From Sporosarcina luteola (lineage in GTDB: Bacteria; Bacillota; Bacilli; Bacillales_A; Planococcaceae), in assembly GCF_023715245.1 (NCBI RefSeq), contig NZ_JAMBNV010000006.1, forward strand, positions 18,498-82,497: a stretch of DNA of 64,000 nt, given 5' to 3'. The position numbers and the translations under genes were made by a program. Every line of letters begins with the position of its first letter. The stretch's first letter is position 1. Below the pieces are notes generated by a model, which was given only the letters and a program-made list of their open reading frames with translations, did not search any database and was not told where the DNA came from. Positions 9,350 through 19,865 of this stretch are shown piece by piece.

Positions 9350-10156
9350 CTATTTATCTTGATAGTCCACGTTGACTTTCTTAATAAACCTTCTCCAAAT
9401 GAATAATGTAACTGAAAATACGATTGCGATGATCGACACAATCTGCGCAGCGCGAAGATCGCCGCCGTACAAACTGTCCGTCCTCATTCCTTCAATATAG
9501 AATCTGCCCATTGAATACCACGTCAGATAGAAGAAGAACATTTCCCCCCGCTTCAATCGGACCCTGCGTAAAAGCAGAATGATAATGAGGCCGACGATAT
9601 TCCATAACGATTCATAGAGGAATGTCGGATGATACGTTACGCCGTTGATCGTCATTTGGTTCATGATCCAATCGGGAATCCACGTGTTTTTCAGAAAAGT
9701 TTCCGATACAGGACCGCCATGCGCTTCCTGATTGATGAAGTTTCCCCATCGCCCGATGATTTGACCGATCAATAAACCCGGAGCAGCAATGTCCACCACT
9801 TTCCAGAATGATACGCCACGGAGTTTTGTGTAAATGTAAGTCGTTAAAAAGGCTCCAATCAACGCTCCATGGATGGCAATGCCACCTTCCCATATTTTGA
9901 TGGCATCGATTGGGTTATCTTTATAGGAGTCCCACGTAAATATGACATAGTAGATTCTTGCGCTTATGATGGATAACGGCACCGCCCATATGAGCAGATC
10001 CGTTAAGAAATCCGGATGCATCCCACGATTCACCATTTCTTTTTGTACGACAATGAATGCTAGGATGATGCCGGTTGTGATTAATATTCCATACCACCGT
10101 ATATCTATTGGCCCCAAACTGAAGGCCGTTGGATCAATCGTCAGTAAATCGAACAT
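9350..10156 (-). CDS. lgt: prolipoprotein diacylglyceryl transferase Lgt
   Basis: A 268-residue membrane enzyme with the Lgt signature GRWGNFINQEAHGG at about residues 135-148 and about seven transmembrane helices. It transfers diacylglycerol from phosphatidylglycerol to the lipobox cysteine of prolipoproteins at the outer face of the membrane, the first step of lipoprotein maturation. Likely substrates in this window are PrsA and the 24172 lipoprotein. It follows hprK by 4 bp and precedes yvoD by 15 bp, so it is in the hprK operon. Confidence 0.96.
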   Translation of the reverse strand: MFDLLTIDPTAFSLGPIDIRWYGILITTGIILAFIVVQKEMVNRGMHPDFLTDLLIWAVPLSIISARIYYVIFTWDSYKDNPIDAIKIWEGGIAIHGALIGAFLTTYIYTKLRGVSFWKVVDIAAPGLLIGQIIGRWGNFINQEAHGGPVSETFLKNTWIPDWIMNQMTINGVTYHPTFLYESLWNIVGLIIILLLRRVRLKRGEMFFFYLTWYSMGRFYIEGMRTDSLYGGDLRAAQIVSIIAIVFSVTLFIWRRFIKKVNVDYQDK

Positions 10157-10160
10157 TAGT

Positions 10161-11111
10161 TTACTCTATCCCCTCTACGTCAGAATTCCCTGCATCTTGG
10201 CTGATCGCCAAATCCAGCTTTTTCGAAAATGTCTCCGCTGCATTAATGCCTAACCTTTTCATCCGATAATCCATGGCAGCCACTTCAATGATGACAGATA
10301 AATTCCGCCCTGGCCTCACGGGTACAGTAAGCTTCGTCAAGTCCGAATCCATGACTTTCATCTTTTCTTCATCGATGCCTAACCGGTCATACACTTTATC
10401 CGGGTCCCATACTTCCAAATCGATGACCATGAGAATCCTCTTATCATCCTTCACCGCACTTGCACCGAATAACGTCATCATATCAATAATGCCGACACCA
10501 CGGATTTCAAGCATATGGCTCAGAAGCTTCGGCGCATTTCCGATCAAGACGTTCTTCGCTACTTGCCTAATTTCAACAGCATCGTCTGCTACGAGACGAT
10601 GGCCGCGTTTCACAAGCTCCAAAGCAGTTTCACTCTTCCCTACACCGCTTTTCCCGGTAATCAAAACACCTATCCCGTACACATCGACAAGCACGCCGTG
10701 AACTGTCGTCATCGGAGCCAGCTGGCCTTCCAGGAAATTCGTCAACATTCCTGAAAACCGCGTAGTCGGATGCTCGGTCTGCAACACCGCAATTCCCCGT
10801 TCTTCCGCAATTTGCTTAAGTTCAATCGGACATACGATATTATGTGCCAGGATGAAAGCCGGAGTTTCAGACGTGCAGAGGCGATCCATCCGGTTCCACC
10901 GTTCCGCCTCTTCCAATTTGTTGAAAAAGGATATTTCCGTTTTTCCAAGCAGTTGAACCCTTGCCGACGTGTAAAAATCGAAATAGCCAGCCATTTCCAG
11001 ACCTGGCCTGGAGATGTCGCTCGTAAGGATATTCCGTTCAATACCTGCCCCGCCTGCAACAATTTCAAGTCCAAAATGAGTTTGAACGTCTTCCACTGTA
11101 ACAACCGACAT
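10161..11111 (-). CDS. hprK: HPr kinase/phosphorylase HprK
   Basis: A 316-residue bifunctional enzyme. Walker A GKSGVGKS is at residues 153-160, and the family signature [10 protein letters not shown] is near residue 205. It phosphorylates Ser46 of HPr and Crh when fructose-1,6-bisphosphate is high and removes the phosphate by phosphorolysis when inorganic phosphate is high. It is the master sensor of carbon catabolite repression. First gene of the hprK-lgt-yvoD-ppaX-yvoF operon; its target Crh and the helper PpaX are both in this window. Standard length. Confidence 0.97.
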   Translation of the reverse strand: MSVVTVEDVQTHFGLEIVAGGAGIERNILTSDISRPGLEMAGYFDFYTSARVQLLGKTEISFFNKLEEAERWNRMDRLCTSETPAFILAHNIVCPIELKQIAEERGIAVLQTEHPTTRFSGMLTNFLEGQLAPMTTVHGVLVDVYGIGVLITGKSGVGKSETALELVKRGHRLVADDAVEIRQVAKNVLIGNAPKLLSHMLEIRGVGIIDMMTLFGASAVKDDKRILMVIDLEVWDPDKVYDRLGIDEEKMKVMDSDLTKLTVPVRPGRNLSVIIEVAAMDYRMKRLGINAAETFSKKLDLAISQDAGNSDVEGIE

Positions 11112-11293
11112 TAGCTCGCCGCCTTTCTATGTTGAACTTGTATTCGACCGCTTCACAAAGCGAAAGATTTCTGTCAGTTCAAGTCATCCATAACCTCTAT
11201 TTTACCACGAACAGATTCATTTGAAATGATTTCGTCCGAATTTGTCCACTAATGATGCGAAACAGACTATATAGATGGCGAGGAGGAGATCAG

Positions 11294-11854
11294 ATGGCAA
11301 CAATCATACTTGATGCAGGGCACGGCCCACTTACCCCAGGAAAACGTTCACCTGACGGCAAGCTGTTGGAATACCAGTTCAACTCGGAGTTGGCTGATCG
11401 GATCAGGCATTATTTGCTTCTGGAAGGGGTCGACGTCTTTTATTCGCATGAAAATAGCCGGGATGTACCATTAACGGAAAGGGCTGCAATTGCAAACAAG
11501 TTGGATGCAGATGCGTTCGTGTCACTCCACGCCAATGCATTCGGCAACAGTTGGAATGAAGCGCAAGGCATCGAAACATATATGTATCCGCAAGCGAGCA
11601 AACGGACTGCGGCATTGGTTGAACAGGTGCACCACTCGATGATTACCGCTTGCGGACGGAAAGACCGAGGGATGAAACCCGCAAATTTCGCAGTATTGAG
11701 GGAGACGAAAATGCCGGCAGTATTAGTGGAGTGCGGTTTTATGACGAATCGCGAAGAGGCGGGACTATTGCTCTCGAGAGCGTACCGCGTTCAATGTGCA
11801 AGAGCGATCGTCTTCGGTATACTGAATTGGCTTTATCATGAGAACATTACTTAA
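11294..11854 (+). CDS. N-acetylmuramoyl-L-alanine amidase (Amidase_3)
   Basis: A 186-residue zinc amidase consisting of only the catalytic domain. The zinc ligands are His10 (DAGHG), Glu26 and His79 (SLHAN), and the catalytic Glu146 is in VECGF. It cleaves the bond between muramic acid and L-alanine in peptidoglycan. I see no signal peptide and no cell-wall-binding repeats, so it may act in the mother cell or be released by lysis, as some spore-lytic or phage-type amidases are. The start at 11294 follows GAGGAGGAG; an ATG 14 codons earlier has no ribosome site. It is divergent from hprK. Confidence 0.88.
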   Translation: MATIILDAGHGPLTPGKRSPDGKLLEYQFNSELADRIRHYLLLEGVDVFYSHENSRDVPLTERAAIANKLDADAFVSLHANAFGNSWNEAQGIETYMYPQASKRTAALVEQVHHSMITACGRKDRGMKPANFAVLRETKMPAVLVECGFMTNREEAGLLLSRAYRVQCARAIVFGILNWLYHENIT

Positions 11855-11863
11855 TGGAGATTG

Positions 11864-12000
11864 CTTTGAGCGCGGGATGACTGGCTTTGAGCGCGAAGGG
11901 GCTTGCTTTGAGCGCGGGAGGAATGACTTTGAGCGCGAAGCGGCCTGCTTTGAGCGCGGAATGACTGACTTTGAGCGCGGAGCAGCTTGCTCACAGTGCG
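11864..12000. repeat. 21-bp tandem repeat array, locus 1
   Basis: The core CTTTGAGCGCG begins at 11864, 11885, 11906, 11927, 11948 and 11969, exactly 21 bp apart. A degenerate seventh copy (CTCACAGTGCG) is at 11990. The ten bases between cores vary (for example GAGCAGCTTG, GAATGACTGA). No spacer-repeat logic of a CRISPR is present. A second array with the same core and the same period lies at 47583-47804. Confidence 0.92.
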
Positions 12001-12087
12001 AATACTTACAGTAACCATCAGCATAATCGGCGATTTCTTAGGGAATAATAAATTTTATGCTCTGTTACAAAAGGAGAGGGATATACG

Positions 12088-13083
12088 TTGAAGAAATACA
12101 ATTTCATACTACTAATAGGGCTATTTTGCTTTTCGCCGATTATTGCAAATGCCCATGTAAAATGGTTTACAGAACTAGAGCCGGAAAAGGTTTCTATTGA
12201 GCAAATTCTTTCGCGAGAATTCATCGTGTTATCCTTACTAATTGCTCTCTTCTTAGCGTTATTGTCTCAATTCATACCACAGTTGATGAAGATCCCGGGT
12301 GTCACCAGAATTGATATGAAGTTAGATGGGTATCGGAAATACTCTCGTTATATTCTTCAGTACGGTACAGCTGCCGCATTTATCCTACAAGTAGTAAACA
12401 GAACGATGTTTGCACCTGAGTTCACTATCCACCATAGTTGGCAAACAGCTGTTATGTGGGCGATTATCGTTTTACTCGTTATTCCTTATCATGTAACGAC
12501 GAAAATAGCTGCTGTAGCAATGCTTGGTTTATTTCTTTATATTTGGAGTTACTCCGGTTGGTTTCATATGTTGGATTATGGGTTTTACCTTGCTATCATC
12601 GGTGTTTTGCTGGTAGGAAGAACAAGATTGGAGACAGCAGGATTTCCATTCCTTTACCTCGGTACAGGTTTAAGTTTATGTTGGGTTGCAGTAGAAAAAT
12701 GGGTATACCCTGCTATGACGATCGATATTATTCAGCGCCATGACGTCCCTACATTCGGCTTTCCCCCAGAACTATTTATTGTTCTATCAGCTTTTATTGA
12801 ATTCGTTGTTGGCTACCTCTTAGTCGTTGGTATTCTCAACCGTTTATTGGCTGTTGTCGTAACAATTTTATTTATCCTGACAACGACTATATTTGGCTAT
12901 ACCGAAGTAGTGGGACATGGGATGATTCACATCGTTTTAATACTATTCATTATCGAAGGAATATCCTTCTATCACCCTCCGGTTAAAATGCATAAGAATA
13001 GAATGGACCAAATGATATTTGTTTTCTTGAACTTTTTATTTGTGCTAAGTACATTTTTATTGATTTATTACCGATTTGCATAA
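12088..13083 (+). CDS. DoxX-like polytopic membrane protein
   Basis: A 331-residue protein with an N-terminal signal-like helix (MKKYNFILLIGLFCFSPIIA, then a probable cleavage after NA) and about eight further hydrophobic segments. The second half resembles DoxX/SURF4-type four-helix membrane proteins (GTGLSLCWVAVEKWVYP and FIEFVVGYLLVVGILNRLL segments). Function is unknown; DoxX proteins are linked to redox and thiol-stress complexes. The start is TTG at 12088 with GGAGAGGG upstream. It is a single gene between the tandem repeat and a bidirectional terminator. Base composition is slightly more AT-rich than the neighbours, and it is not part of the conserved yvlB-uvrA synteny. Confidence 0.65.
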   Translation: MKKYNFILLIGLFCFSPIIANAHVKWFTELEPEKVSIEQILSREFIVLSLLIALFLALLSQFIPQLMKIPGVTRIDMKLDGYRKYSRYILQYGTAAAFILQVVNRTMFAPEFTIHHSWQTAVMWAIIVLLVIPYHVTTKIAAVAMLGLFLYIWSYSGWFHMLDYGFYLAIIGVLLVGRTRLETAGFPFLYLGTGLSLCWVAVEKWVYPAMTIDIIQRHDVPTFGFPPELFIVLSAFIEFVVGYLLVVGILNRLLAVVVTILFILTTTIFGYTEVVGHGMIHIVLILFIIEGISFYHPPVKMHKNRMDQMIFVFLNFLFVLSTFLLIYYRFA

Positions 13084-13135
13084 AAAAGACTGCCACAGAA
13101 AGTCAGTTTTCACTGATTCTGGGCAGTCTTTTTTA
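13083..13135. terminator. bidirectional terminator between the DoxX-like gene and yvlB
   Basis: AAAAAGACTGCC and GGCAGTCTTTTTT form the outer stem, with AGAAAGTCAG / CTGATTCT inside. A runs and T runs flank both sides, so it can serve both convergent genes. Confidence 0.9.
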
Positions 13136-13137
13136 TG

Positions 13138-14298
13138 TTAATCATGTTTTACATTGTAACAAACAATTACAGAACCTGTTTTCGCTTCTCCTTGGATATG
13201 GATTGGTGTGGCGTCGCCTTCCAGATCCTTGTTAAAGGTGATTGTTCGGTGCAGAAACTGTTCTTGCTCAGTCGTTTTACTGACATCGTTGAGCTGAAGA
13301 TCCAAACGTCCCATATTTGTGGAGATTTCACCACGAAGAGGCGCGTCGGATGGAATATAGATTTCAACGGAACCGCTCACTGTTTTGGCATCGATTTTTT
13401 GTGCTGCGGCATCAGTCGTAGTCACGACTACATGGCCATTCAACGATTTCGCCTCGACATCTTTCAATTTTCCGGAGACGTAGACGCGACCGTTGATCGT
13501 TTCGGCTTCCAACGTTTCGCCTGTACTATCATTCAAACGGATTGATCCATTCCCCGCTTCCAACTCTGCCTCTTTAAAGTCGATCCGCTCAACATCCACT
13601 TTTCCGTTCGCCGTTTTCGTGTAGATCCGATCGACAGAAATGTCCTTCAAGTTGAAGTTACCATTGAGCAGCCGCACAGAAATCTTCCGGTACTCCTGTT
13701 TTGGTATGAAAAGGTCGACATTGACCTGACTTAATTTCAAATCACTTAAATAACGCAGTTTGCCTTCGTCTTTCAGGAAAATCAATTTATCAAGAAATTC
13801 TTTCTTTGCATCTTCTTCTGATCGGCCGTTAAAGGATTTCACAGTGAATTCAGCCCGTATTTCCGAGTTGTCCGTTGCATGGATCGAGACGCTTCCATGA
13901 TCCACATCGACTAGGATTTCATCCAAACCGTCCGCTCGCTTCACAATCGTGTGATGGAAAATAGAGCTTCCGCCAAACGGAGCGTCGAAATCGAATCCTT
14001 TCACTCTTTCAACTGTCGATTGCATGAACTGCATGAAACGATCTCCCACCGTCACAAAATCCTTCCGGATATCTTCAATGAATTCATCCATCGATGGGTC
14101 CTTGCCTTGCGATCTTCCGGAGTCATCCTTCGAGCTGTCTTGCTGAAATTCTTCATTATAGACTTTCTTTTCATCCATTTGTGATGAATCGGTCGTGGAT
14201 TGTCTCTTCTCCATCGTCTCCAAAAGAGTCAAGGCTTCGTCCATTGAGATTGTGCCGTTTTCCAACATTGTCAAGATACGTTTGCGTTCATTCTGCAT
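13138..14298 (-). CDS. YvlB-like DUF4097 protein
   Basis: A 386-residue protein. The N-terminal 45 residues are the short helical domain typical of YvlB/LiaX proteins (MQNERKRILTMLENGTISMD), followed by an acidic linker. The C-terminal half is a DUF4097 beta-strand repeat region (about residues 140-380; repeated patterns such as AKSLNGHVVV, AKTVSGSVEI). There is no signal peptide. B. subtilis yvlB is in a cell-envelope-stress operon. I start at 14298 because AGGAGG lies seven bases upstream; an ATG 28 codons earlier is unsupported. It is 118 bp downstream of uvrA but probably a separate unit. Confidence 0.82.
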   Translation of the reverse strand: MQNERKRILTMLENGTISMDEALTLLETMEKRQSTTDSSQMDEKKVYNEEFQQDSSKDDSGRSQGKDPSMDEFIEDIRKDFVTVGDRFMQFMQSTVERVKGFDFDAPFGGSSIFHHTIVKRADGLDEILVDVDHGSVSIHATDNSEIRAEFTVKSFNGRSEEDAKKEFLDKLIFLKDEGKLRYLSDLKLSQVNVDLFIPKQEYRKISVRLLNGNFNLKDISVDRIYTKTANGKVDVERIDFKEAELEAGNGSIRLNDSTGETLEAETINGRVYVSGKLKDVEAKSLNGHVVVTTTDAAAQKIDAKTVSGSVEIYIPSDAPLRGEISTNMGRLDLQLNDVSKTTEQEQFLHRTITFNKDLEGDATPIHIQGEAKTGSVIVCYNVKHD

Positions 14299-14415
14299 CT
14301 TTCCGCCTCCTAGGTATGCTTGAAATTTCCTTTGCATAAGAGTCCCCGCCTTTAGCAAAACCGCTGGAGACTTCTTCAACACTTACTATATATACGAATC
14401 ATCGATCAGAAGGTT

Positions 14416-17286
14416 TCATTCTTTTCCAGCGGCGGTTTCAATCAGCTCTTTCATTCTTTGTCGGTCGCGTTCCAAAATCGGTTTTAAATAGTGCCCGGTA
14501 TAGGAGACTCCATTTTCAGCCACTTCCTCTGGAGTTCCGCTTGCAATGATTTGGCCGCCTTTGTCGCCGCCTTCAGGTCCGAGATCAATAATGTGATCGA
14601 CGGTTTTGATAACGTCGAGATTATGTTCGATGACAAGGACGGTATTTCCGGTATCGACGAGCCGCTGCAAGACGAGAAGCAGCTTTTCAATATCATGGAC
14701 ATGCAGCCCCGTCGTCGGTTCGTCTAGTATATAAAACGATTTACCGTTGGAACGTTTATGCAATTCCGAGGCAAGTTTCACCCTTTGCGCTTCTCCGCCT
14801 GACAACGTCGTGGCGGGTTGTCCAAGTTGAACGTACCCAAGGCCAACATCGACAATCGTTTGCAGTTTTCTGCTAATCTTAGGGATGTTTTCAAAGAAGA
14901 CGAGTGCATCTTCGACAGTCATCGAAAGGACATCCGCAATATTTTTCCCTTTGTACGTCACTTCAAGTGTTTCACGGTTATATCTTTTCCCGTGACATAC
15001 TTCACAAGGGACATACACGTCAGGAAGGAAATGCATCTCAATCTTGATGATACCGTCTCCGCGGCAAGCTTCGCAGCGTCCGCCTTTTACGTTGAAACTG
15101 AATCGCCCTTTTTTGTAGCCTCTCACTTTCGCCTCGTTTGTCATGGCGAAGACATCACGAACGTCATCAAAAACCCCTGTATAGGTTGCAGGGTTCGATC
15201 TTGGCGTCCGTCCGATTGGAGATTGGTCAATCTCAATGACCTTTTCCAATTCCTCAAGACCCGTTATGGAAGTGAATTTCCCAGGTTTCTGCTTGGATCG
15301 GTTCAACTTTTGAGCAAGCACTTTGTAAAGCACTTCATTTACGAGCGTACTTTTCCCGGAGCCTGAAACGCCTGTCACGGCAATGAACTGTCCTAGTGGA
15401 AAGTCCACATCAACATCCTTCAAATTGTTCTCTGACGCATCCTTGATTGAAACGATCCTGCCATCAGGCTGGCGGCGTTCAATCGGCAATGGGATGAACT
15501 TCTTGCCGCTCAAATATTGGCCAGTCAATGATTTCGGATCATTCATCACTTCTTCTGGTGTTCCAGCTGAAACGATCTGCCCTCCGGCAGCACCTGCACC
15601 AGGTCCGATATCGATCAAATAATCCGCAGCAATCATCGTATCTTCATCATGCTCAACGACAATGAGCGTATTGCCGATATCCCGCATGCTTTGCAGTGTG
15701 TCGATGAGGCGGTCGTTGTCACGCTGATGAAGGCCGATCGAAGGCTCATCCAATATATAGAGGACGCCTGTCAAGCGAGATCCGATTTGCGTGGCAAGCC
15801 GGATACGTTGCGCCTCTCCGCCTGATAATGTGCCGGCAGCTCTTGACAACGTCAGATAATCCAGACCGACATTGATGAGGAATCCTAGTCTCTCGGCGAT
15901 TTCCCGCAGGATAAGTCTCGCGATTTGCATATCCTTTTCGGATAGGACTAGATTGTTGAAAAAACGATCGGCTTCCGTAATGGACAATGACGTCACTTCC
16001 CCGATATGCGTCCCGTTCACCTTAACTGCGAGCGTTTCCTCTTTCAATCGGTATCCGTGACATGCCGGACATGCACGGCTTGCCATGTATTTCTCCATTT
16101 GTTCACGTATATAATCGGAAGATGTCTCCTTGAAACGGCGCTCCACGTTTGCGAGAACGCCTTCAAAATAAATATTGTTCACCCGTGTATTGCCGAATTC
16201 ATTCGTATATTGAAATTTGATCTTTTCTTCCTTCGAACCGTAGAGGATGATATTCAGATCATCATCCGGCAAGTCTTTCACCGGAACATCCATCGGTATC
16301 TTGAAATGCTTGCAAATTGTTTTCAACAGCTCTGGGTAGTATTGGGAGCTCGTTGGTATCCATGGTGCAATGGCGTTTTCATTCAAAGTTAGTGAATTGT
16401 CCGGGATGACGAGATCAGGGTCTACCTCTAGCTTCGTCCCAAGGCCATCACAATCCGGACATGCCCCGAATGGACTGTTGAATGAAAACATGCGCGGTTC
16501 CAGTTCCCCGATGGAAAATCCACAGATTGGACATGCATGATGCTCGCTGAACAGCAATTCTTCAACATCAATTACATCAACCAATACATTTCCTTCGGCT
16601 AAACGTAATGCCGACTCGAGGGAATCGCTCAAACGGGCCTCAATACCCTCTTTTACAACTATCCGGTCAATGACGACTTCGATCGTGTGTTTCTTATTTT
16701 TATTCAACTCGATATTATCATCGAGATCGATTACATCCCCGTTGACGCGGATCCGGACATATCCTTGCTTTTTAATGTCCTCGATCAGCTTCGCATGTGT
16801 CCCCTTCCTGCCGGATATGACAGGCGCAAGGATTTGAAGCCTTGAACGTTCCGGCAGCTGCATAATCCGATCGACCATCTGCTCGATCGTTTGGGAGGAG
16901 ATTTCAATCCCGTGATTCGGACAGATTGGCTTACCGACCCGTGCAAATAGCAATCGTAAGTAATCATAGATTTCAGTTACGGTTCCGACGGTGGAACGCG
17001 GATTGCGGCTTGTCGTCTTCTGATCGATCGAGATTGCGGGCGATAACCCTTCAATCACGTCTACGTCAGGCTTGTCCATCTGTCCTAAAAATTGCCTCGC
17101 ATAAGCGGAGAGCGATTCGACATACCGTCTTTGCCCTTCCGCATAAATCGTATCGAATGCAAGGGAAGATTTACCCGAGCCGGACAAGCCGGTCATAACG
17201 ACGAGCTTGTCACGCGGGATGCGGACATCGATATCTTTCAGGTTGTGCACCCTTGCACCTTGAATGACTATTTCCGTGTTTTTCAT
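14416..17286 (-). CDS. uvrA: excinuclease ABC subunit UvrA
   Basis: A 956-residue DNA-damage recognition ATPase with two ABC modules. The first Walker A is GLSGSGKSS (about residue 33), the second GVSGSGKST (about 640); the signature loops are [12 protein letters not shown] and [12 protein letters not shown], and zinc-finger cysteines are visible (CPICGF...[14 protein letters not shown]...CEVCHGKR). UvrA2 loads UvrB on lesions in nucleotide-excision repair. It follows uvrB by 7 bp, and both are served by the LexA-box promoter upstream of uvrB. Complete and typical. Confidence 0.98.
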   Translation of the reverse strand: MKNTEIVIQGARVHNLKDIDVRIPRDKLVVMTGLSGSGKSSLAFDTIYAEGQRRYVESLSAYARQFLGQMDKPDVDVIEGLSPAISIDQKTTSRNPRSTVGTVTEIYDYLRLLFARVGKPICPNHGIEISSQTIEQMVDRIMQLPERSRLQILAPVISGRKGTHAKLIEDIKKQGYVRIRVNGDVIDLDDNIELNKNKKHTIEVVIDRIVVKEGIEARLSDSLESALRLAEGNVLVDVIDVEELLFSEHHACPICGFSIGELEPRMFSFNSPFGACPDCDGLGTKLEVDPDLVIPDNSLTLNENAIAPWIPTSSQYYPELLKTICKHFKIPMDVPVKDLPDDDLNIILYGSKEEKIKFQYTNEFGNTRVNNIYFEGVLANVERRFKETSSDYIREQMEKYMASRACPACHGYRLKEETLAVKVNGTHIGEVTSLSITEADRFFNNLVLSEKDMQIARLILREIAERLGFLINVGLDYLTLSRAAGTLSGGEAQRIRLATQIGSRLTGVLYILDEPSIGLHQRDNDRLIDTLQSMRDIGNTLIVVEHDEDTMIAADYLIDIGPGAGAAGGQIVSAGTPEEVMNDPKSLTGQYLSGKKFIPLPIERRQPDGRIVSIKDASENNLKDVDVDFPLGQFIAVTGVSGSGKSTLVNEVLYKVLAQKLNRSKQKPGKFTSITGLEELEKVIEIDQSPIGRTPRSNPATYTGVFDDVRDVFAMTNEAKVRGYKKGRFSFNVKGGRCEACRGDGIIKIEMHFLPDVYVPCEVCHGKRYNRETLEVTYKGKNIADVLSMTVEDALVFFENIPKISRKLQTIVDVGLGYVQLGQPATTLSGGEAQRVKLASELHKRSNGKSFYILDEPTTGLHVHDIEKLLLVLQRLVDTGNTVLVIEHNLDVIKTVDHIIDLGPEGGDKGGQIIASGTPEEVAENGVSYTGHYLKPILERDRQRMKELIETAAGKE

Positions 17287-17293
17287 CGCATTT

Positions 17294-19276
17294 TCACCCT
17301 TCAGCCTTCAATTCTAGTATCGTATCGCGCAATTCGGCAGCCCTTTCGAAATCAAGCGCTTTTGCCGCCTCCTTCATTTCCTTCTCAAGAGTCGCGAGCA
17401 ATTTCAATTTTTCGTCCTTCGACAATTTCTTGCCTTTCGTCGCTTTTTCCAAGAAGGAGATATCTTCTTCAGCTACTTGGGTCGCCCTGATGACGGCGCG
17501 AACTTCCTTCTTGATCGTCGTCGGAGTGATCCCATGCTTTTCATTGTACGCAATTTGGATTTCCCGACGTCTCGAGGTTTCATCAATCGCTTTTTTCATC
17601 GAATCCGTGTAACGGTCCGCATACATGATAACTCTTCCTTCAGAGTTACGAGCAGCCCGGCCGATTGTTTGAATTAGGGCGCGTTCGGAACGGAGGAACC
17701 CTTCCTTGTCGGCATCAAGAATCGCGACAAGCGAAACTTCGGGTATGTCGAGCCCTTCCCTCAGCAAGTTGATCCCTACGAGAACGTCGTAGGTACCCAA
17801 TCGGAGTTCCCGGATAATTTCAATCCGCTCCAATGTTTTGATCTCTGAATGCAAGTATTGGACTTTGATGCCGATATCCTTGAGATAGTCGGTAAGGTCT
17901 TCGGACATCTTTTTCGTCAATGTAGTAATCAATACCCTTTCGTTGCGCTTTGTACGCTCATTAATTTCATCGATCAGATTATCGATCTGCCCTTCGATCG
18001 GCCTTACATCAATGATTGGATCAAGCAAACCGGTTGGCCGGATGATCTGTTGAACCATTTCCGGTGTATGCTCAAGTTCGTAAGGACCCGGTGTTGCAGA
18101 TACGTAGATGGCTTTGTTGACATATCCCTCAAATTCGTCAAACATGAGCGGCCTGTTGTCCAAGGCGGACGGAAGACGGAAACCATGATCGACCAATACT
18201 TGTTTCCGTGCCTGGTCTCCGTTATACATGCCTCGGATTTGCGGCAAGGTGACATGGCTTTCATCGATAATCATCAGAAAGTCTTCCGGGAAGTAGTCGA
18301 GCAGCGTGTAGGGAGTTGCCCCTGCAGGTCGTAATGTCAAATGCCTTGAATAGTTCTCGATCCCTGAGCAGAAGCCCATTTCCCGCATCATTTCCAAGTC
18401 ATAGCGGGTACGTTGCTCAAGCCGCTGCGCTTCTAGGAGTTTATCTTCCTTGCGCAGCACGGCGAGGCGCTCTTCCAATTCCGTTTCGATATTCGCTATC
18501 GCCTTCACCATTTTCTCTTCGCCCGTGACGAAGTGGGATGCAGGGAAGATCGCGACATGTTCACGTTCGCCTAAAATTTCACCTGTAAGAGCATCGACTT
18601 CACGGATACGGTCAATTTCATCGCCAAAAAACTCGATGCGGATGCAATGTTCGTCCTGTGAAGCAGGGAATATTTCTACGACGTCTCCCCTGACACGGAA
18701 TGTCCCCCGTGTGAAACTAATATCGTTTCTTGAATATTGGATATCGACGAATCGCCGGAGGAGATCATTCCGCCCAATTTCCATGCCTGACCTGAGCGAT
18801 ACGACATGCTTTCCGTACTCCTCAGGCGAACCAAGGCCGTAAATGCAAGATACGGATGCTACGATCAGTACATCATTCCTTTCGAACAAGGCAGATGTAG
18901 CGGAGTGGCGTAGCTTGTCGATCTCGTCGTTAATTGTCGCGTCCTTCTCTATATAAGTGTCCGTATGCGGCATATATGCTTCCGGTTGGTAGAAATCATA
19001 GAAGCTGACGAAATACTCAACCGCATTATTCGGAAAGAACTCTTTGAACTCGCTGTACAATTGGCCGGCGAGTGTTTTATTATGTGCAATGACTAGTGTC
19101 GGTTTATTAACTTCTGTTAAAACATTTGAAACTGTGAACGTCTTCCCTGTTCCGGTCGCCCCTAAAAGCGTCTGATGCTTTTTGCCTTCCTTGATGCCTT
19201 CCACGAGCTGCGAAATGGCGGCAGGCTGGTCGCCCAACGGAACGTAAGGAGCGTGTAAATCGAATTTCTGGACCAT
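17294..19276 (-). CDS. uvrB: excinuclease ABC subunit UvrB
   Basis: A 660-residue helicase-like repair protein. It has Walker A GATGTGKT (residues 39-46), the beta-hairpin region that inserts into damaged DNA (about 90-115), helicase motifs DESH and QTIGRAARN, and the C-terminal UvrC-binding UVR helix (about 620-656, FERAAELRD). UvrB verifies lesions and recruits UvrC. The ATG follows GGGGAGGGG. First gene of uvrBA, with an SOS box upstream at 19343-19356. Confidence 0.98.
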   Translation of the reverse strand: MVQKFDLHAPYVPLGDQPAAISQLVEGIKEGKKHQTLLGATGTGKTFTVSNVLTEVNKPTLVIAHNKTLAGQLYSEFKEFFPNNAVEYFVSFYDFYQPEAYMPHTDTYIEKDATINDEIDKLRHSATSALFERNDVLIVASVSCIYGLGSPEEYGKHVVSLRSGMEIGRNDLLRRFVDIQYSRNDISFTRGTFRVRGDVVEIFPASQDEHCIRIEFFGDEIDRIREVDALTGEILGEREHVAIFPASHFVTGEEKMVKAIANIETELEERLAVLRKEDKLLEAQRLEQRTRYDLEMMREMGFCSGIENYSRHLTLRPAGATPYTLLDYFPEDFLMIIDESHVTLPQIRGMYNGDQARKQVLVDHGFRLPSALDNRPLMFDEFEGYVNKAIYVSATPGPYELEHTPEMVQQIIRPTGLLDPIIDVRPIEGQIDNLIDEINERTKRNERVLITTLTKKMSEDLTDYLKDIGIKVQYLHSEIKTLERIEIIRELRLGTYDVLVGINLLREGLDIPEVSLVAILDADKEGFLRSERALIQTIGRAARNSEGRVIMYADRYTDSMKKAIDETSRRREIQIAYNEKHGITPTTIKKEVRAVIRATQVAEEDISFLEKATKGKKLSKDEKLKLLATLEKEMKEAAKALDFERAAELRDTILELKAEG

Positions 19277-19305
19277 GCAAGCCCCTCCCCAAATGAATTA
19301 TCTCT

Positions 19306-19356
19306 ATTTTAACATAGACTCTGCCAAGTCCAAAGAAATAAGAGAACATACGTTCA
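19306..19356 (-). promoter_or_regulatory. uvrBA promoter with LexA (SOS) box
   Basis: The minus strand has TTGGAC (19328-19333), a 16-bp spacer and TAAAAT (19306-19311), 30 bp ahead of uvrB. Ten bases upstream of the -35 lies GAACATACGTTC (19344-19355), a perfect match to the core GAAC-RNRY-GTTC of the Gram-positive LexA/DinR box. This predicts SOS induction of uvrBA, as known in B. subtilis. Confidence 0.85.
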
Positions 19357-19363
19357 AAACAAA

Positions 19364-19475
19364 AATGGAGGCGGCCCGTTTAGCTCCGACAAGCGATGGA
19401 GGGCTTGGATAAAAGGCGCTTTTTGCCTTTTGCTTCAAGACCGAAGCGACTCGAGGAGCTGGCCGATACAATAAT
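19364..19475. repeat. structured intergenic element
   Basis: The 255 bp between uvrB and the IDEAL gene hold no gene. Positions 19368-19472 form a long imperfect inverted repeat: GGCCCG...AGCTCC near the left end can pair with GGAGCTGGCC near the right end, with a smaller AAAGGCGCTTTTTGCCTTTT hairpin in the middle. It resembles a dispersed folded element; no second copy is in this window. Confidence 0.5.
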
Positions 19476-19524
19476 AAAAAGCGGGCCTGCTCAGCTAATT
19501 GATTGATTAGCTAGCAGCCCGCTT
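19475..19524 (-). terminator. terminator of the IDEAL-domain gene
   Basis: The minus strand forms AAGCGGGC..GCTAGCTAAT / ATTAGCT..GCCCGCTT followed by TTTTTATTATT, just after the gene stop at 19532. Confidence 0.88.
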
Positions 19525-19531
19525 ACGTTGT

Positions 19532-19765
19532 TTAATTTTCTTCAAGTTTCATCAGTTCATCCGTCAGACTTTTGAAAGCGTACTCGTCCTTATCATCAAG
19601 TGCAAGATCAATCAGCCGCAAGAGACGTTTTTTCGTTTGCTCCCGATGAATATGGTTCAGGAATAGATCCATATAAATATCATTTAACAATCTCTCCGCT
19701 TGAAGCGATGTACTATTTTTCCCCACGGCTTTTAAGAACTCGGCATATGAATAATTGTTTTCCAT
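19532..19765 (-). CDS. IDEAL-domain protein
   Basis: A 77-residue hydrophilic protein whose C-terminal 35 residues match the IDEAL domain (KRLLRLIDLALDDKDEYAFK, then SLTDEL). IDEAL domains occur in small Bacillales proteins and in ComK/YpiB-type regulators and are thought to mediate protein interaction. The start at 19765 is chosen from AGGGGTGAGGG just upstream; a longer frame of 96 codons lacks a ribosome site. Monocistronic, between uvrB and ecsB, with its own terminator. Confidence 0.75.
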   Translation of the reverse strand: MENNYSYAEFLKAVGKNSTSLQAERLLNDIYMDLFLNHIHREQTKKRLLRLIDLALDDKDEYAFKSLTDELMKLEEN

Positions 19766-19865
19766 TTCCCTCACCCCTGATGCCTTTTTTTCATTATACA
19801 TAACTTCGGGCTTCAGTTGCAAGGTTTTTGGGAATATTCTATTTTTATTTTTTCACATCGATTAT

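Noticed and set aside
11864..12000. CRISPR-like array
   Set aside because: The repeat unit is only 11 conserved bases with 10-base variable parts, and there are no cas genes.
16926..17490. Plus-strand frames within uvrA and uvrB
   Set aside because: They are shadows of the strongly conserved uvrA/uvrB coding frames.
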